Shown here piece after piece: positions 12,201 through 24,009 of a stretch of 64,000 bases of DNA (position 1 is the stretch's first letter; each line of letters starts with the position of its first letter). This DNA comes from Oenanthe sinensis. Taxonomy: Eukaryota; Streptophyta; Magnoliopsida; Apiales; Apiaceae. The DNA lies in the NCBI GenBank assembly GCA_028671895.1, contig CM053801.1, forward strand, positions 10,577,375 through 10,641,374, given 5' to 3'. The position numbers and the translations under genes are program-made. The notes beneath the pieces were generated by a model. That model was given only the letters and a program-made list of their open reading frames with translations, was not told the DNA's origin and ran no database searches.

Positions 12201-13618
12201 TTAATTAAATTATTTATTTTAAAATTACTAATATTTTTATAATTTTACGAAATCTTAATATATTATAATTATATTAGTTTATCAACTTATTTAAATTTTA
12301 TATTTTTACATCAACTGAATTAAATATAAATAAGAAAATTATAAAATATTAAAAATAAATATGCACATCGCACAAAATATAAATTTATATTATTAATATA
12401 TAAATATGTAAAATTTTGTGATTTAAAATATTATTAACATGAATTTTTTATTATGAACATGATTTAATATGATTTTTTTGTGTAATAACATTCTTTTAGA
12501 AATACAAATGACTTTAATTATAAAAATAGGTAACAATAGTCCTCATTTATTAAAAATTAATTCAATATAATTTTCTAATATATAAATTTATTAAATTTTA
12601 TAAATGTATTAATATTTATTAACTTATGTTATTTTAATTTTAATTTAATTTATTTTATTTATCAAATAACATGATTCCAAGTATGTGATAACGTGTTTTT
12701 GGTATATTATTATATATAGTATAGTAACAAAATAGAATGTATATTTAATATCTTAGGCTAAGGTTGAACTCTTAGCCGGAGAACTCAAATAATTAATTTT
12801 TAAAAAAACCTAATTTCTTCAATTCGATCCAAATCGATGAATTAATAAGTTTTTTTAGTTCTCAATATAATAATTTCTCTCGTAAATATAACTGGTTCTC
12901 CGTATAAAATTACCATAATATCTTATATAATATATTAAATATTTTTATAGAAAAGATTTGGAAAAGAAAAATTTTAATGCTCTCTCTCACAAGAAAAATT
13001 GACGACCTCCCTCCATCTCTCTGTATGTAAAAACCTAATATTATCTCTATTCTACTCTAATAATAATACATAATAATGTCTGATATATGATATGTTTATA
13101 TATATATATAATATAAAAAGTATATTAATGTTTTTAATCAGTTATAAAAAATTTCTTAAATGGAATAGAATTCTCCGATAAAAAATTGTAACTGTCTTTT
13201 CTCTCTAGATTATGGACTGTTCCGGTTGGATTTTGGATGTTGTACTACTTTAGAATTAAAGATAATTTTGTAAGTTTCGCGTGGGCTATAAAATCGTCCA
13301 ATTCTGACTTCTAAAACTCAAAATATTGCCCAAACAATGTCTACCGTGTAATTAGGACAATAATTACAATTTTTCTTTTTAATTTAACTTCAAAATAGCT
13401 CTTTAAGTTCAAATTTATATATTATTAAGATATTTAATAGAGTTTGAGTTATAATCTAAAGCGATGTAAGAAAAATTACAGTTTTTAAGAATCTTAATAA
13501 TAATTATAACTTGTAAATAATTAATATATAATATTATGTAATTATTAAGAATCGATTATTTGAATTTGATAGTATTTGGATAAGATTTCTCTTACTTATA
13601 TATATATGATATAATTTA

Positions 13619-13719
13619 GTTAAATGGAGTACTAATTGGACACGTATGCTTAAAATATATTACACAATATTACATAAGAAAGATAATGCAGGTGTCCAAT
13701 TTATATATACTCCATTTAA
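13619..13719. mobile_element. Short palindromic MITE-like element
   Basis: Arms TAAATGGAGTACTAATTGGACAC (first 20 bases shared in outline) at 13621-13643 and its imperfect reverse complement at 13692-13718, which begins GTGTCCAATTTATATATACT, flank about 48 bp of AT-rich sequence. It can fold into one hairpin. Family not identified. Confidence 0.5.
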
Positions 13720-14439
13720 AATACTCCACTATCCATAGAACTTTTGCTGGGGTATTTATTTAATCTTCTACCAACTCAAAACATGCGGTGTATGGTACAT
13801 AATAAAATAATTTCATAATAAAAGAACTAACAACTAATAATAATAGTCATTTATTTTAATTTTATACATATAATATAATTCTATAATTTATTGTAAGAAT
13901 ATATTATTGAATATATCATAAACTCATAATAAAAATTATTTCTCACATGAGTTTTACAATTTTACTATATATGGTATAAAAATTGAACTACTTCGGTATA
14001 ATAGATTGAAGATGGTATAAAATCAAATCACATGTAATTAACGTCTAATTTGGGACTTCTTATAAATTGAAAAATGTATTATTTTTCAAGTTATAAGTAA
14101 TTTATAAGAGTAAACAAACAGTCCATGAATGGAACGCCATAATAAGTAGGTAGCCTGACTTTCTCAGCATTTTTTTAAAGAGAACCCTAATGACCTAACC
14201 CCTGCCTCGCCTAATCCATAATTTCCGTATGTAAAGGATCCATTCCGGTCTTCTATGGAGAATGCTGAACCGTTTTTCCCCATATTTCTCTACCGGTTCT
14301 TCATTAATAATAGTTATTACAACATTATCTTTTCCTATACCGGTCCAACAATCTTCGCATGCCGGGGGCACTACTTCTAGTCCTTGTACTACTCAGTAGG
14401 CCACTTTTTTTTCTTCCCTTTTTCTGTGTGTTTTCGTGT

Positions 14440-14515
14440 ATATATTTAATACATACATTTATGTGTATAATACATACAATTATGTGTATAATACATACAT
14501 GTATAATACATTAAA
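14440..14515. repeat. Short tandem repeat upstream of the YABBY gene
   Basis: About three copies of a 20-22 bp unit containing GTGTATAATACATACA, within 200 bp of the predicted YABBY promoter. Confidence 0.7.
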
Positions 14516-14613
14516 AGAATAAATGTTACAATATTACCTTCTCAACTTAACCATATTTTACCACTTTGGATCCTCTACCTCTTTTTTTTTTCTTTTCTCA
14601 CTTGTAGGGTACT

Positions 14614-14620
14614 TATAAAA
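14614..14620 (+). promoter_or_regulatory. Probable TATA box of the YABBY gene
   Basis: TATAAAA lies 119 bp before the start codon and is followed by a leader rich in GA repeats (AGACAGAGAGAGAGAG near 14665-14680). Transcription would start about 14645. Inferred from position and sequence only. Confidence 0.55.
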
Positions 14621-14738
14621 CCAGGTTGTGCTGTTACATTTTACATACAGCCAATCTTCAAAGCAGACAGAGAGAGAGAGATAATAAAGTCCAATTCCAT
14701 TAGTGTAGTTTCTGAAGCTTCATTACTTATAATTATCC

Positions 14739-17700
14739 ATGTCGAGCTGCACCAATGTTTCTGCAACTACAGAACAACTTTGTTACATTCCTTGCAACTT
14801 TTGCAATATAGTTCTCGCGGTAATTTCATTATCATATCTTCTGTTATATATCTATTGATCGATCTACTTTATTAACTAGTGTAATTTATATTTTGTTTGA
14901 GTCATGTATGGAAACATCATTTTAGGTCCTGATTAAAGCTGTGTACGTACCTTGTTTCTGACTCTAGCTGGGTGGCTGAGAGATCGGATCATATTCATGT
15001 TGATATTTCTTTTTCGCTTTTAATTGATTACTGGGTTTCTTGTTTTCTTATGCCGTGAGGTCTCCATCGTCATGAGACTACTCGTTGCCCATCTTTACTT
15101 CTTTTGCAGTCGTCAATATAATAAAAACACCTGAAAGTGCACACACATGATTATTGACCAGGGGTTGATCAAGAAATTTGAACAGTTTTTCGTTTAAATT
15201 AATGTTCACTTCGTTTTTTATGTGAAGGTAAGTGATTAAAAGCCACAGGGTCATGTGGTTGAAAATTGAACTCCTACGGAAACAAGCATTTGATGATGAC
15301 CATAAACAACTGATGAGGACAAGTCCTCAACCCCCCTTGGCCTCTTCAGCTGAGTGGTGTACATCGGTCTCTGCCATCCGTAATAATAAATTTACAAAGA
15401 GAAAAATAGATCGGTTTAGTTGAATATATATGTCGTAATTTTTAGGCTTCTTTCGTCTATTCTTTGCTCCCTTTCTTTACAATTCATTCGATAAGTTGGT
15501 AACACTAATTTTTACTGACATCGGTAATGAATTTGGGTGAATTTTTGAGTATTTCAAAATTAAAGAAGCTATTAATTTGGTGCAGGTAAGTGTTCCATGC
15601 AGCAGCTTGTATGACATTGTGACCGTCCGATGCGGTCACTGTTCAAATCTGTGGTCCGTCAACATGGCTGCAACTGCATTTCAGGCTCTCTCCAGCTGGC
15701 AAGAACATCAGGTTCAGGTCATATATTCACACACACACAACATACTAGAATAGAGTACTACTACTAGCAAAACATATCAGCTGAATTTGTGGGGGATCTA
15801 TATAGGATAATATATAAAATAAATAAAAGCTTCTGAAATCTAGAATTTGGTTATGTGAGTATTAATGTTACTTCTTTTGAGGGAATCTATGTATACAAAT
15901 ATTTTGTTCATATACACTCCACATAAATACACAGATCTGTGTGTCCTCTACTACATCTGAGAAATCCAGCTAACAGCCGCCATAACTGAAACCTATATCT
16001 TTACTTTTTCTAGAGGTAGTTTGTATTTACTCGTCGCTGCTGCCTCGATCTTTCTGAGCCTTGACCTAAGGCTACCTAGCTACTACTATTTCTAGGTTTT
16101 TTTTAAAATTTTAGTCTAGTCTCAACTTTAATCCTACTGCTTTACGGGAATACCCTTGTTTTGGATACTGATGATTTGATTGACAGCTTCCTAGATTTTC
16201 ATGATTTCTTTTCATCAGGTCTTGTCTTCAACTGGGGAAACATTTTCAAATTATACCTGGGTTTTGAAGTTAATTTTGTTTTTACTTTCTATCTCTTTAA
16301 TATAATTAATTATTTCAGATTCCCTCTGGATCTCAACTCTTTACAACTATCCCTCTGGGTTTAAATTTAGTATATCTGCGTACTAACTAATTCAGTCACT
16401 TCATTGCTCTTTTGCTTTTCTTTATTCAATATGGCGGCTTTTAAATTTTCTTCAAAAGCTAAGTTTGTAATGAGTAATGTAATATTGCATTAAGCCTAAT
16501 TAACGCTATCTTCTGATGTTCAGTTTGGGGTTTAATCACTTTTCTGATTTAATAATGTATTCTTATCTAGACAACTTAATTGTTTTATTTAATAGCAGGC
16601 TCCAAACAGCGGGTATTCTCCAGAATACAGGATTGATTTCAGCTCTTCTTCCTTAGGCAGAAGCAATAACAAGATAGCAACTCGACAACAGCCATTAAAC
16701 CCCCCTGAACAACGGGTTGTGAATCGACGTATGTGATGATGCCGGTTACAGTTTTTGTATAACTAGTACTGAATAAACACAAGTAACCTATTATCATCCT
16801 ATATATGTACACAAAATATTACCCTAGTTTTGAAAGCATAAACTCTCAAAATGTAACTACGTACATGAATATTAGATACTTATAATCTCATGTGCCTATG
16901 GCCTTATACTGTCCCTTAGAAGCAATCTGAAATTAGCATACTTGCATATAAAGTTTTTTTTTCTTTTTTCTTCTTTCATGTGTTAATTTGTGGTAGTTAA
17001 TTAATTTTAATTATGTGTTCTCTCTCTTTTTACAGCTCCCGAGAAGAGGCAGCGAGTTCCTTCTGCGTATAACCAGTTCATAAAGTAATGAAACAAACAA
17101 ATGCCAAATGCCGTGTTATTTTTACCCTTCTTGAATTTTCTGGTATCTAATTGGTATTTAAAAACTACTAATATGTAGAGAGGAGATTCAGAGGATCAAG
17201 GCCAACAATCCAGATATCAGCCACAGGGAAGCATTCAGCACTGCTGCAAAGAACGTAAGTTCGACATAGTTTTTATATATATACATGTATTGTCATCTCT
17301 CTCTCATCTTTGCACATGAGGTACAACTATTATGGGGATAATTATGAATTCTGTTTGATATAGTGGGCACATTTTCCTCACATTCATTTTGGGCTGATGC
17401 TGGAGAGCAATAACACCCAATCTAAACTTGATGAGGTATAATGTCTATAAAGCTTTGTTACTCTACTTTCAATGTTCTTCTTTATCAGATACAGAAACAT
17501 CTTTATATATAATATATGTATATATGTACATATATATATATTTATTTATTTAATTATCCTAGGAAGGTAGGTAGTGTATAAAAACATTTCATCTTTGTTT
17601 TGTGCGGTTTCAAGGGTACATTACTATTATCTTGATCAATATAGACAAAATACTGAGGATTTTCTTTCATTTTAGTCTCTATAAGTTAAGGTTTTTGCCA

Positions 17701-18352
17701 CAATGTCATTTTTTTAATTAATCACATCAGAGTCTGACCAATCTCTTAGCTGATCTAGACTTCTGAACTTTATAAAAGTTATTGAAAAAGTAGTACTACT
17801 GCCTAGCTAGCTGCAAACTTAAATACACAATAGGTTTTTTTTTGTGTTTTTTCTTGGCATTGCCTCGTTAATGATATAAAGTACTCCTAACTGTCACATA
17901 ATCTCTTTTAAAAAAATAACGCATATTAAGAAATGTTAATTCTATAATAATTTTTCGTGCGTATCATATTTATTATGACTATTTTATATTAAATAAAATA
18001 AGTTTTATATTAGAAATGACAAAAAAAGAAGGTAAATTTAATTTTTTTTTAACATTAAAAATTGAAATGGACAACTATTATGAGATAAATTTTTTCTCAA
18101 AAGAGACTATTATTATGAGAAATAGGGAGTACTGTTTTTAACGGATATACAATAATTGAATGCTAAGATGGTTGGTTAATTAGTACGCATTCCATTTATA
18201 TATAGGTTTCATCCTTTCCCAAACATAACTTGTTTCATCGGTTTAGTTGTACCTTTGAAATTGGATATTGATAACAGTTGACATTTATTTAATTATGTGT
18301 GCAGAATGCTGCAAAGTTTTGCATGCCGAGGTCTGCACTTCTGAACAAGTGA
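14739..18352 (+). CDS. YAB5: YABBY transcription factor, YAB5-like
   Basis: Seven coding exons with GT/AG junctions: 14739-14819, 15586-15717, 16599-16728, 17036-17084, 17179-17254, 17364-17435, 18305-18352; 195 residues. The N-terminal C2C2 zinc finger uses Cys19/Cys22 and Cys43/Cys46 (PCNFC, CGHCSNLW). The HMG-like YABBY domain spans about 114-165 with PPEKRQRVPSAYNQFIKEEI, KANNPDISHREAFS and NWAHFPHIHFGLML. MSSC..TTEQLCYIPC and VVNRPPEKRQ match the YAB5 branch better than FIL/YAB3, INO, CRC or YAB2. YABBY proteins are nuclear DNA-binding regulators of leaf abaxial identity and lamina growth. All key residues are intact and the phases agree across all junctions. Intron 1 (766 bp) and intron 6 (869 bp, with a MITE) are long. 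The exon 3 acceptor is a NAGNAG site. Confidence 0.95.
17884..18129. mobile_element. Stowaway-like MITE in YABBY intron 6
   Basis: Begins TA|CTCCTAACTGTC and ends GAGAAATAGGGAG|TA, with a TA duplication on each side and related terminal sequence. The interior is AT-rich and non-coding. It lies wholly within the last intron, clear of splice sites. Confidence 0.6.
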
Positions 18353-18359
18353 TACTCCT

Positions 18360-19560
18360 GAATATGTTGATTATGTACAAGTATAACTTTAATTTCCATG
18401 CTTATTGATGATTTCATAAATTCTGAACTCAAGACAACCTTGAGCTGTGTGTAGTGTCTGCCTCTTTGTTTGTTCCAGGACTCTTTGTTTGTTCCATGAC
18501 ATAAACTTAATTACATGTTTTCCTTCTTAATTCTTCCTTGTAATATTTGTCTCAAGTTCTTGAGAAACTACAATATGCATTCCTATTTATATTTGCTATC
18601 TACATATTAGCTGAGATGATCTCAACGTTCTTGTCTAGCTATAGTATCAATTTTTGACCTCCAAATTAACTGCCTGAAGTAGATATAATTTATTAATGTC
18701 TTTCTTCTATTGGTCCAGTCAACTAAAAAATAAAAACTAATTTACAAATTTACAATGCTAGTATTTAAAAAAAAAGTTGTACATGCACTACATTACAAAT
18801 TCACATTGCTAGAAATAATAAACTTTAAATGTTGCATGTTATCATTAAAAATATCCAAATAATTTATGTAGTTTGCTCACATTTTAATTACAATTGGACA
18901 GCCTGACTCATATTTGCTATAACTTACAATATCAATCAATTAAAGATATTACAAAAATATGTATGCATTAAATTAATATTAAACAATACCCACATGTAGA
19001 GACTAGAGTGTGGAAAATGTAGAATGTACCATGAAGGTTTTTAAACATTCCCACTTTTACAATACAATAATACAATAATAAGATTAAGATATAGGAACAA
19101 AACATAAAAAAGACTAGAGAGCAATTATTAAAAAGTAATAAAATTTAACTGTCATATTTATTTTGATGGATTATAATTTCTTGAATTAAATTCAATCATT
19201 TTTTAAAATATTAGATTGTAATATCACCTTATAATCCAATGGAAATGAATTAGAAAATTGACCAAAATAAAAATGTCTTAAATTTGGAATAACTAAGATA
19301 ATAATCTGAAAATTATAATTTTTTGAACAAACATGCCCCCATGTTATAATAATTAACAAAAATTATAAAGAAGATTATACAGGAAAAAAGTAACAGAAGA
19401 AACTTCTCAACTTTCCATACAAAACTCTCAACTGCTATATCTCACGACTCCACAAAAATAATTAACCAATAGAATTCCAATCTAACTATTGAAGGTAGGC
19501 AGCAACTAGTCCATAAGATCATGTCTTCGAAGAGGCTTAAAGGCCTCAACGTCAAGTGTT
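18360..19560. other. Intergenic DNA downstream of the YABBY gene
   Basis: The first about 250 bp are probably the YABBY 3' UTR. The remainder is AT-rich with no spliceable reading frame and no clear repeat ends. Confidence 0.5.
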
Positions 19561-19570
19561 CGCGCAGCAG

Positions 19571-19641
19571 CTAATTATCACGCGTCCTCTGCAACCGGTC
19601 TTTCACCCTCAACCAGTATGCATCGAAATTACCGATTAACT
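19571..19641 (-). CDS. Coding-like terminal exon, orphan (uncertain)
   Basis: After an acceptor-like GGTACAG, the minus strand reads LIGNFDAYWLRVKDRLQRTRD and then a stop. The composition is protein-like (acidic, basic and aromatic residues balanced, higher GC than the surroundings). I cannot find the upstream exons or name the family. It may be a fragment of a gene cut up by transposons, or chance. Confidence 0.25.
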
Positions 19642-20713
19642 CTGTACCAAAAACATCATCTGATATTTTATTAGTAATATCTATACATTGCAAAATTTAG
19701 GGCTGTTTGCATCATAAAATTTAAACCTGGTCAACAAAATGAGATTTTAATGCTTTTTTGTATTAGAATTCCATTCCTATTCCCGTTAATGGGTTCAAAT
19801 CCCATGATCCAAACGGTTCCTAATTTCTTGTGGCTACATTATATACATACACGCGATTATATTTGACACTTTCAAGACCTATATATCATCTCACATCTGG
19901 TGCATGGCTACGTTACAATTAAACGAAACCGATAGCTGGCCTCCTATAACTTCAATTTAAAGTTTCATAATGTAACGTACTTGTGAGCTGTGTGACTTGC
20001 ATGTGTAATTCTTGTATAAAGTGAGACTTCTAAATCCTGATGGCCTGATGGGGGGAGTTCTTCACATACAACAGCCTTTAAAAATGAAAATAATCTAATA
20101 ATAGATGTTAATTGAGTGAGAGATACATAAACAATAATGTTAATTATATATAGCATGCCTTTGTTGGTTGGTATATGCATTGCTTTATAAAAATCTATTA
20201 CGTCGTTTTCTGAATAAATTTTATAGGCTTACATTTCAAACAGTTGCTTTCGACCATTTCCATTTTAAGAAGCAATTTTTACTTTTTAGGCAATTGAAAT
20301 TCGATATACCGTACAGTTGCATAATAAACGTGTGTAGATACTACTAGATACGTAGAACGCCTGATTATAAATTGAGTTGTTAAGGAGGCCACGGACGATG
20401 TAACAAAACAATAAAAATATATTTGTCAACTTCATGAAATGTCTTTTCAACTGTACCATCCAGCTATCTACATGTTGTTATATGTTTACCCTAGTTTTAG
20501 CAACTTATTGAATCGTCAATTGTGACTCAGTGTCTGATCAGTTAATTTTATAGACAAAAATGTGTCAACTAGAAATTATTTATTTATCAGTCTACGTACC
20601 TGCCTTGCGAGTACGCTATGCAACTCAACAAACGTTTGGCTCTCATTTTATATAATAAATTCTGGTTTTGCGAAACTAAATATGTATATATTATTAAAAC
20701 AAATATTTTTTCA

Positions 20714-20866
20714 GAGGATATGTTCATAAAAAGGATGAGAAATTTCGCGAAAAATATGGATTCCAGTTTGTTGATTATCAACCTCCTGCCGAAAAAGAGA
20801 GGGCGTTGAAGCATTCCGTTTGGCGGCCACCTTTGTCTACTAAGAATTCTCATCATAAACATAAAT
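20714..20866 (+). CDS. Coding-like terminal exon, orphan (uncertain)
   Basis: A strong acceptor (TATTTTTTCAG at about 20703-20713) opens a 50-codon frame reading GYVHKKDEKFREKYGFQFVD, then YQPPAEKERALKHSVWRPP, and ending HHKHK before TAA. Composition is clearly protein-like, more so than the antisense frame over the same bases. No upstream exon with matching phase was found and the family is not recognised. It may be the last exon of a small gene, or a pseudogene piece. Confidence 0.3.
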
Positions 20867-21972
20867 AACAGAAGAATACGTGAAAGAAATCATAAATTTC
20901 TCCATTCATGATCATTCTTATAGTGATCCCTAGTAACCGACCTCCTGGTTTTCCCTAAATGTAGGGAGTAGCTATTTTTGTTTTGTAAAGGGATGGTCCA
21001 TAATATATATGTTGAAGCCTAGCTAGCTAGCTAGCTCTTTTCATTTTTATTTTGAGGTAAAATTAATGACATCTCTGCTGCAAGAAAGTTGATTTTTCTT
21101 TCACAGATGAGTAAATCTCTGAATGCGCATAGAACACACATCACAAACCATTACCTATCAACTGATTAAAAAAACTCCAGGACCACTAAGAAATATATAC
21201 TAATACTGCTCCTTTGATCATATCCTCCATTATATATCTACAATTAAGTTCTCTCCACTAAAAGCACTAAAGCATTTCAAGTATACTCCTATGCTTCTGT
21301 TTATTGGACTTGTAAAAAGGTGCAAGTGGTCCAATATATATATGATTACACTATCTCTTGATTCTTGACTTTCATGGATGATTGGAGTGAGCATTAAAAG
21401 TAGCCTCAAGGGTGCAACATTCTGGGTTGATAGAAAGAATGAGTACTTCCTCGCTTTTTAGAACTTGAATTAAAAGTTGAGAGAGATAGGATAATCGATA
21501 TCAAATAAATCATTTTTACATTTCTTTTATAAAAATATGGCACGGGGAAGAATGCAATTTACTGGTTTTTATGTTCAATTGCATAAATTCTAAGACTCAA
21601 CAACAACCGTCTGAGATCTTGTTATCGAGAGAAGATGAGAGGATGTATATCCACTTCAGTCTTCCTACATATTTTAGCTAATTGCTTGGTTTTTACTTTG
21701 TTATATTAATACTTACATGTAAGAAAGTGACGAGAGAGCAAAGCAGAACCTCATTCTTCTGCCACATTCATCATCACTCGTCCATACACAATCTAAAGCC
21801 AGTGAGCTAGAAAAGCAAGCAAACTCATTATATTCTCTCACCTACGCTGAGAAGCTAAGTTGTTATTCTTGCTTCTTGACTAAGATAATGTAGCCAAAAA
21901 GATTCCAGGATTACCTTTCAAATAATACACTACTAGGAGCGTGTGTACAATATTCTTGCTTGGAGCACAATT

Positions 21973-22115
21973 AAAGGAAAGGTACATATCCAGTATACCT
22001 CTCTCGGCTGGCTCTGGGAGGGGGTAAGTTGTGCGTAGTTTTACCTCTACTCAAGAGAGTAAAAAGGTTATTTCTGTAAAAAGACCCCATGCATATCACA
22101 TAAGGATTCCTTGTC
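21973..22115 (+). mobile_element. tRNA-derived SINE, Au-like
   Basis: The segment around 21980-22087 (TACATATCCAGTATACC, GGGAGGGGGTAAGTTGTGCG, TTTTACCTCTACTC, GTTATTTCTGTAAAAAGACC) reads like a diverged plant Au SINE, whose consensus contains a GGGGAGGG..GTACGCAGCCTTACCCC block and GAGGCTGTTTCC. An exact 11-bp direct repeat GGAGCACAATT at 21962-21972 and 22116-22126 flanks it and fits a target-site duplication. The assignment is from remembered family features, not an alignment. Confidence 0.6.
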
Positions 22116-22489
22116 GGAGCACAATTCTATACTGGAAACCCTCTTGATAAAAGTGGAACACACAGTTCTTGACAACATGATATCCGGCACAAAATGTTTA
22201 AAAAAAAATCAATATTCTCAAAAGAAAATGCTAAGATACTAACTGGCTATCTCCTTAATGACATGATTATTCCCACATACTTCTGTCGATGGATATTATT
22301 ACCACTAAACACTACTATTACACCACCTGTTAAGTCTCATTCTAGTAACAAATTAAATCCTTCTGAAATAATCTGAAAGAAATCCTGGTATTTTCCTCAA
22401 ATCAAAATTCAACTTGATATCTGATGCCTCGTTGAGAGGAAAAATTATAGAGAGGGCAATAATTCTGGGAACCAAAAGTATATATAAGG

Positions 22490-22676
22490 AGGTAATGCAG
22501 AATCTTCTGTTTGCCGCAGCATGCCACCAGATGAAAAAGATGGAATGTTTGATGGAGTTGGGGCCTCTGATAGTATGCCCGATATTGGTGTTGAAACCGG
22601 GAATGTAAACCCCTGGCCATCGTGCTTATTAACAGAAAGAGACTTCAAGCTTGTTTTTGTTCCTGATCAGAAGTGA
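22490..22676 (+). pseudogene. Coding-like island, unidentified
   Basis: One plus-strand frame reads AESSVCRSMPPDEKDGMFDG, GASDSMPDIGVETGNVNPWP and LTERDFKLVFVPDQK, then TGA, for about 60 codons after a stop upstream. It has protein-like composition and possible acceptors (ATATAAG or ATGCAG) just before it. No family recognised and no matching exon on either side. Probably a gene fragment. Confidence 0.3.
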
Positions 22677-23449
22677 GGTGGCTGCTTTAGCAACTCAAGT
22701 CCTGCTACGTGGATTGTCTTCGTCATGACATCCTGCCATTGACTTGCTTGTAAAAAGGCCAAGATTTTGTGTCTCGATCTCAGCTTTTAGTATCCATGAA
22801 AACATTAGGCCATACAGAATACAGATACTGTAAATGAAAGTACCTCAAAACCATGGACGTGTACAATAATCTTGGCCAACTAACGACATCTGTCAATGTA
22901 GTTCACCCATTTGCAAACATTTCATGCATCAAACATTCAAAAAGAAAGCAACCAAGTCTGTACTCGGGATTTAACAAATTTCAACCTACCTAGAACATTT
23001 ATTTTAAGCCAAATAACTCACACAAGTTTCAACAAGGATTAAACAGTCTAGTGTTAATATCATATCCCAAGAACCTCTGCATTTATCTTAAATTCACCTT
23101 TTTTCCTTTGCTTCTGTTATGCACTTATGCTAATAATGCTATAGGTAATATGCAGCAACATTTAATTTAAGCCAGATAATCCTACAAACATTATTATCAC
23201 ATCCCAAGAACCACTAAATGTATATCAGAGTCATTTATTTTATTCTTTTTCTTCTGTTATGCGATAGATAGTATACAACATTCAAAATCATTCCAGAGTT
23301 TATCAAGAAAAGAAAAGAAAAGAAAAAAAGCAGCATATTATTTGCTTCAATAAACTACTTTCATAGATGGATACTGTACCTCATATGTACACCTGATCTG
23401 AAAATCAGAAACTTTTTTGACGCCAAATAAAAGCTCTATGCAGGTACGA

Positions 23450-24005
23450 CTCATAACATCAAAATCACCATTAACTTTTGCCAACTGAAATGGAATTCTA
23501 CTAAGAGCATAAATCCATCATCAGTACCTTCAACAGAATATTTAAGGTCATTTGTGTTCTTCCGCAAGTCAACACTTCCTCTTGAGTGCTGGATTGAACT
23601 AGTAGCTTCAGTTTGCATCACATCAGTGTTTTTAGAATGAACATTCTTCCATGACATCAGTGTTTTTAGAATGAACATTCTTCCATGCAGTTGTATATTC
23701 AGTTCAGTTGCTAGCACATTAGGTGTCGGTTTGTTTACAAGGTGTTCTGATATTCCTATAGGCTCTAGCCATTGGACTTGAAGTTTGTAGACCCTCTTTG
23801 GAGCTGTATGCAACAGATTCTACAGGCTGACTATTTGCAGTTCCATTGGTTTCAATTAATTCTATATTATTTTCTTTTGGAAAAATACTTTTAAAGCATT
23901 GGATTATTTCACCTTAGAAAGACCCTTCAGTGTAGACAGAGTGACGGATAGTCTGCTTGGAGGAGTTTCTGAAGCAAACTTACCTTACTCCATATCCGAC
24001 AAATA
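23450..24005 (-). pseudogene. Frameshifted coding-like fragment, unidentified
   Basis: Successive minus-strand frames carry protein-like text interrupted by frame changes and stops: SETPPSRLSVTLSTLKGLSK, then GEIIQCFKSIFPKENNIELI with ETNGTANSQPVESVAYSSKE and LQTSSPMARAYRNIRTPC, then TEATSSIQHSRGSVDLRKNT and DLKYSVEGTDDGF before a possible donor. A 34-bp tandem duplication (23621-23688) lies inside it. A competing plus-strand frame near 23890-24005 also looks protein-like, so even the strand is uncertain. Family unknown. Confidence 0.3.
23621..23688. repeat. 34-bp tandem duplication
   Basis: Two exact units beginning CATCAGTGTTTTTAGAATGA and ending TTCCATG, at 23621-23654 and 23655-23688. 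The second unit ends with C rather than A. Confidence 0.9.
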
Positions 24006-24009
24006 GCTC

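Noticed and set aside
15232..16364. Open frames of 63-67 codons inside YABBY introns 1 and 2
   Set aside because: No motif, and the YABBY splice model is complete without them.
19785..19815. GGGTTCAAATCCC resembling a tRNA T-arm
   Set aside because: No acceptor stem, D-arm or anticodon arm at proper spacing; the surroundings look like a MITE with GGAAT/ATTCC repeats.
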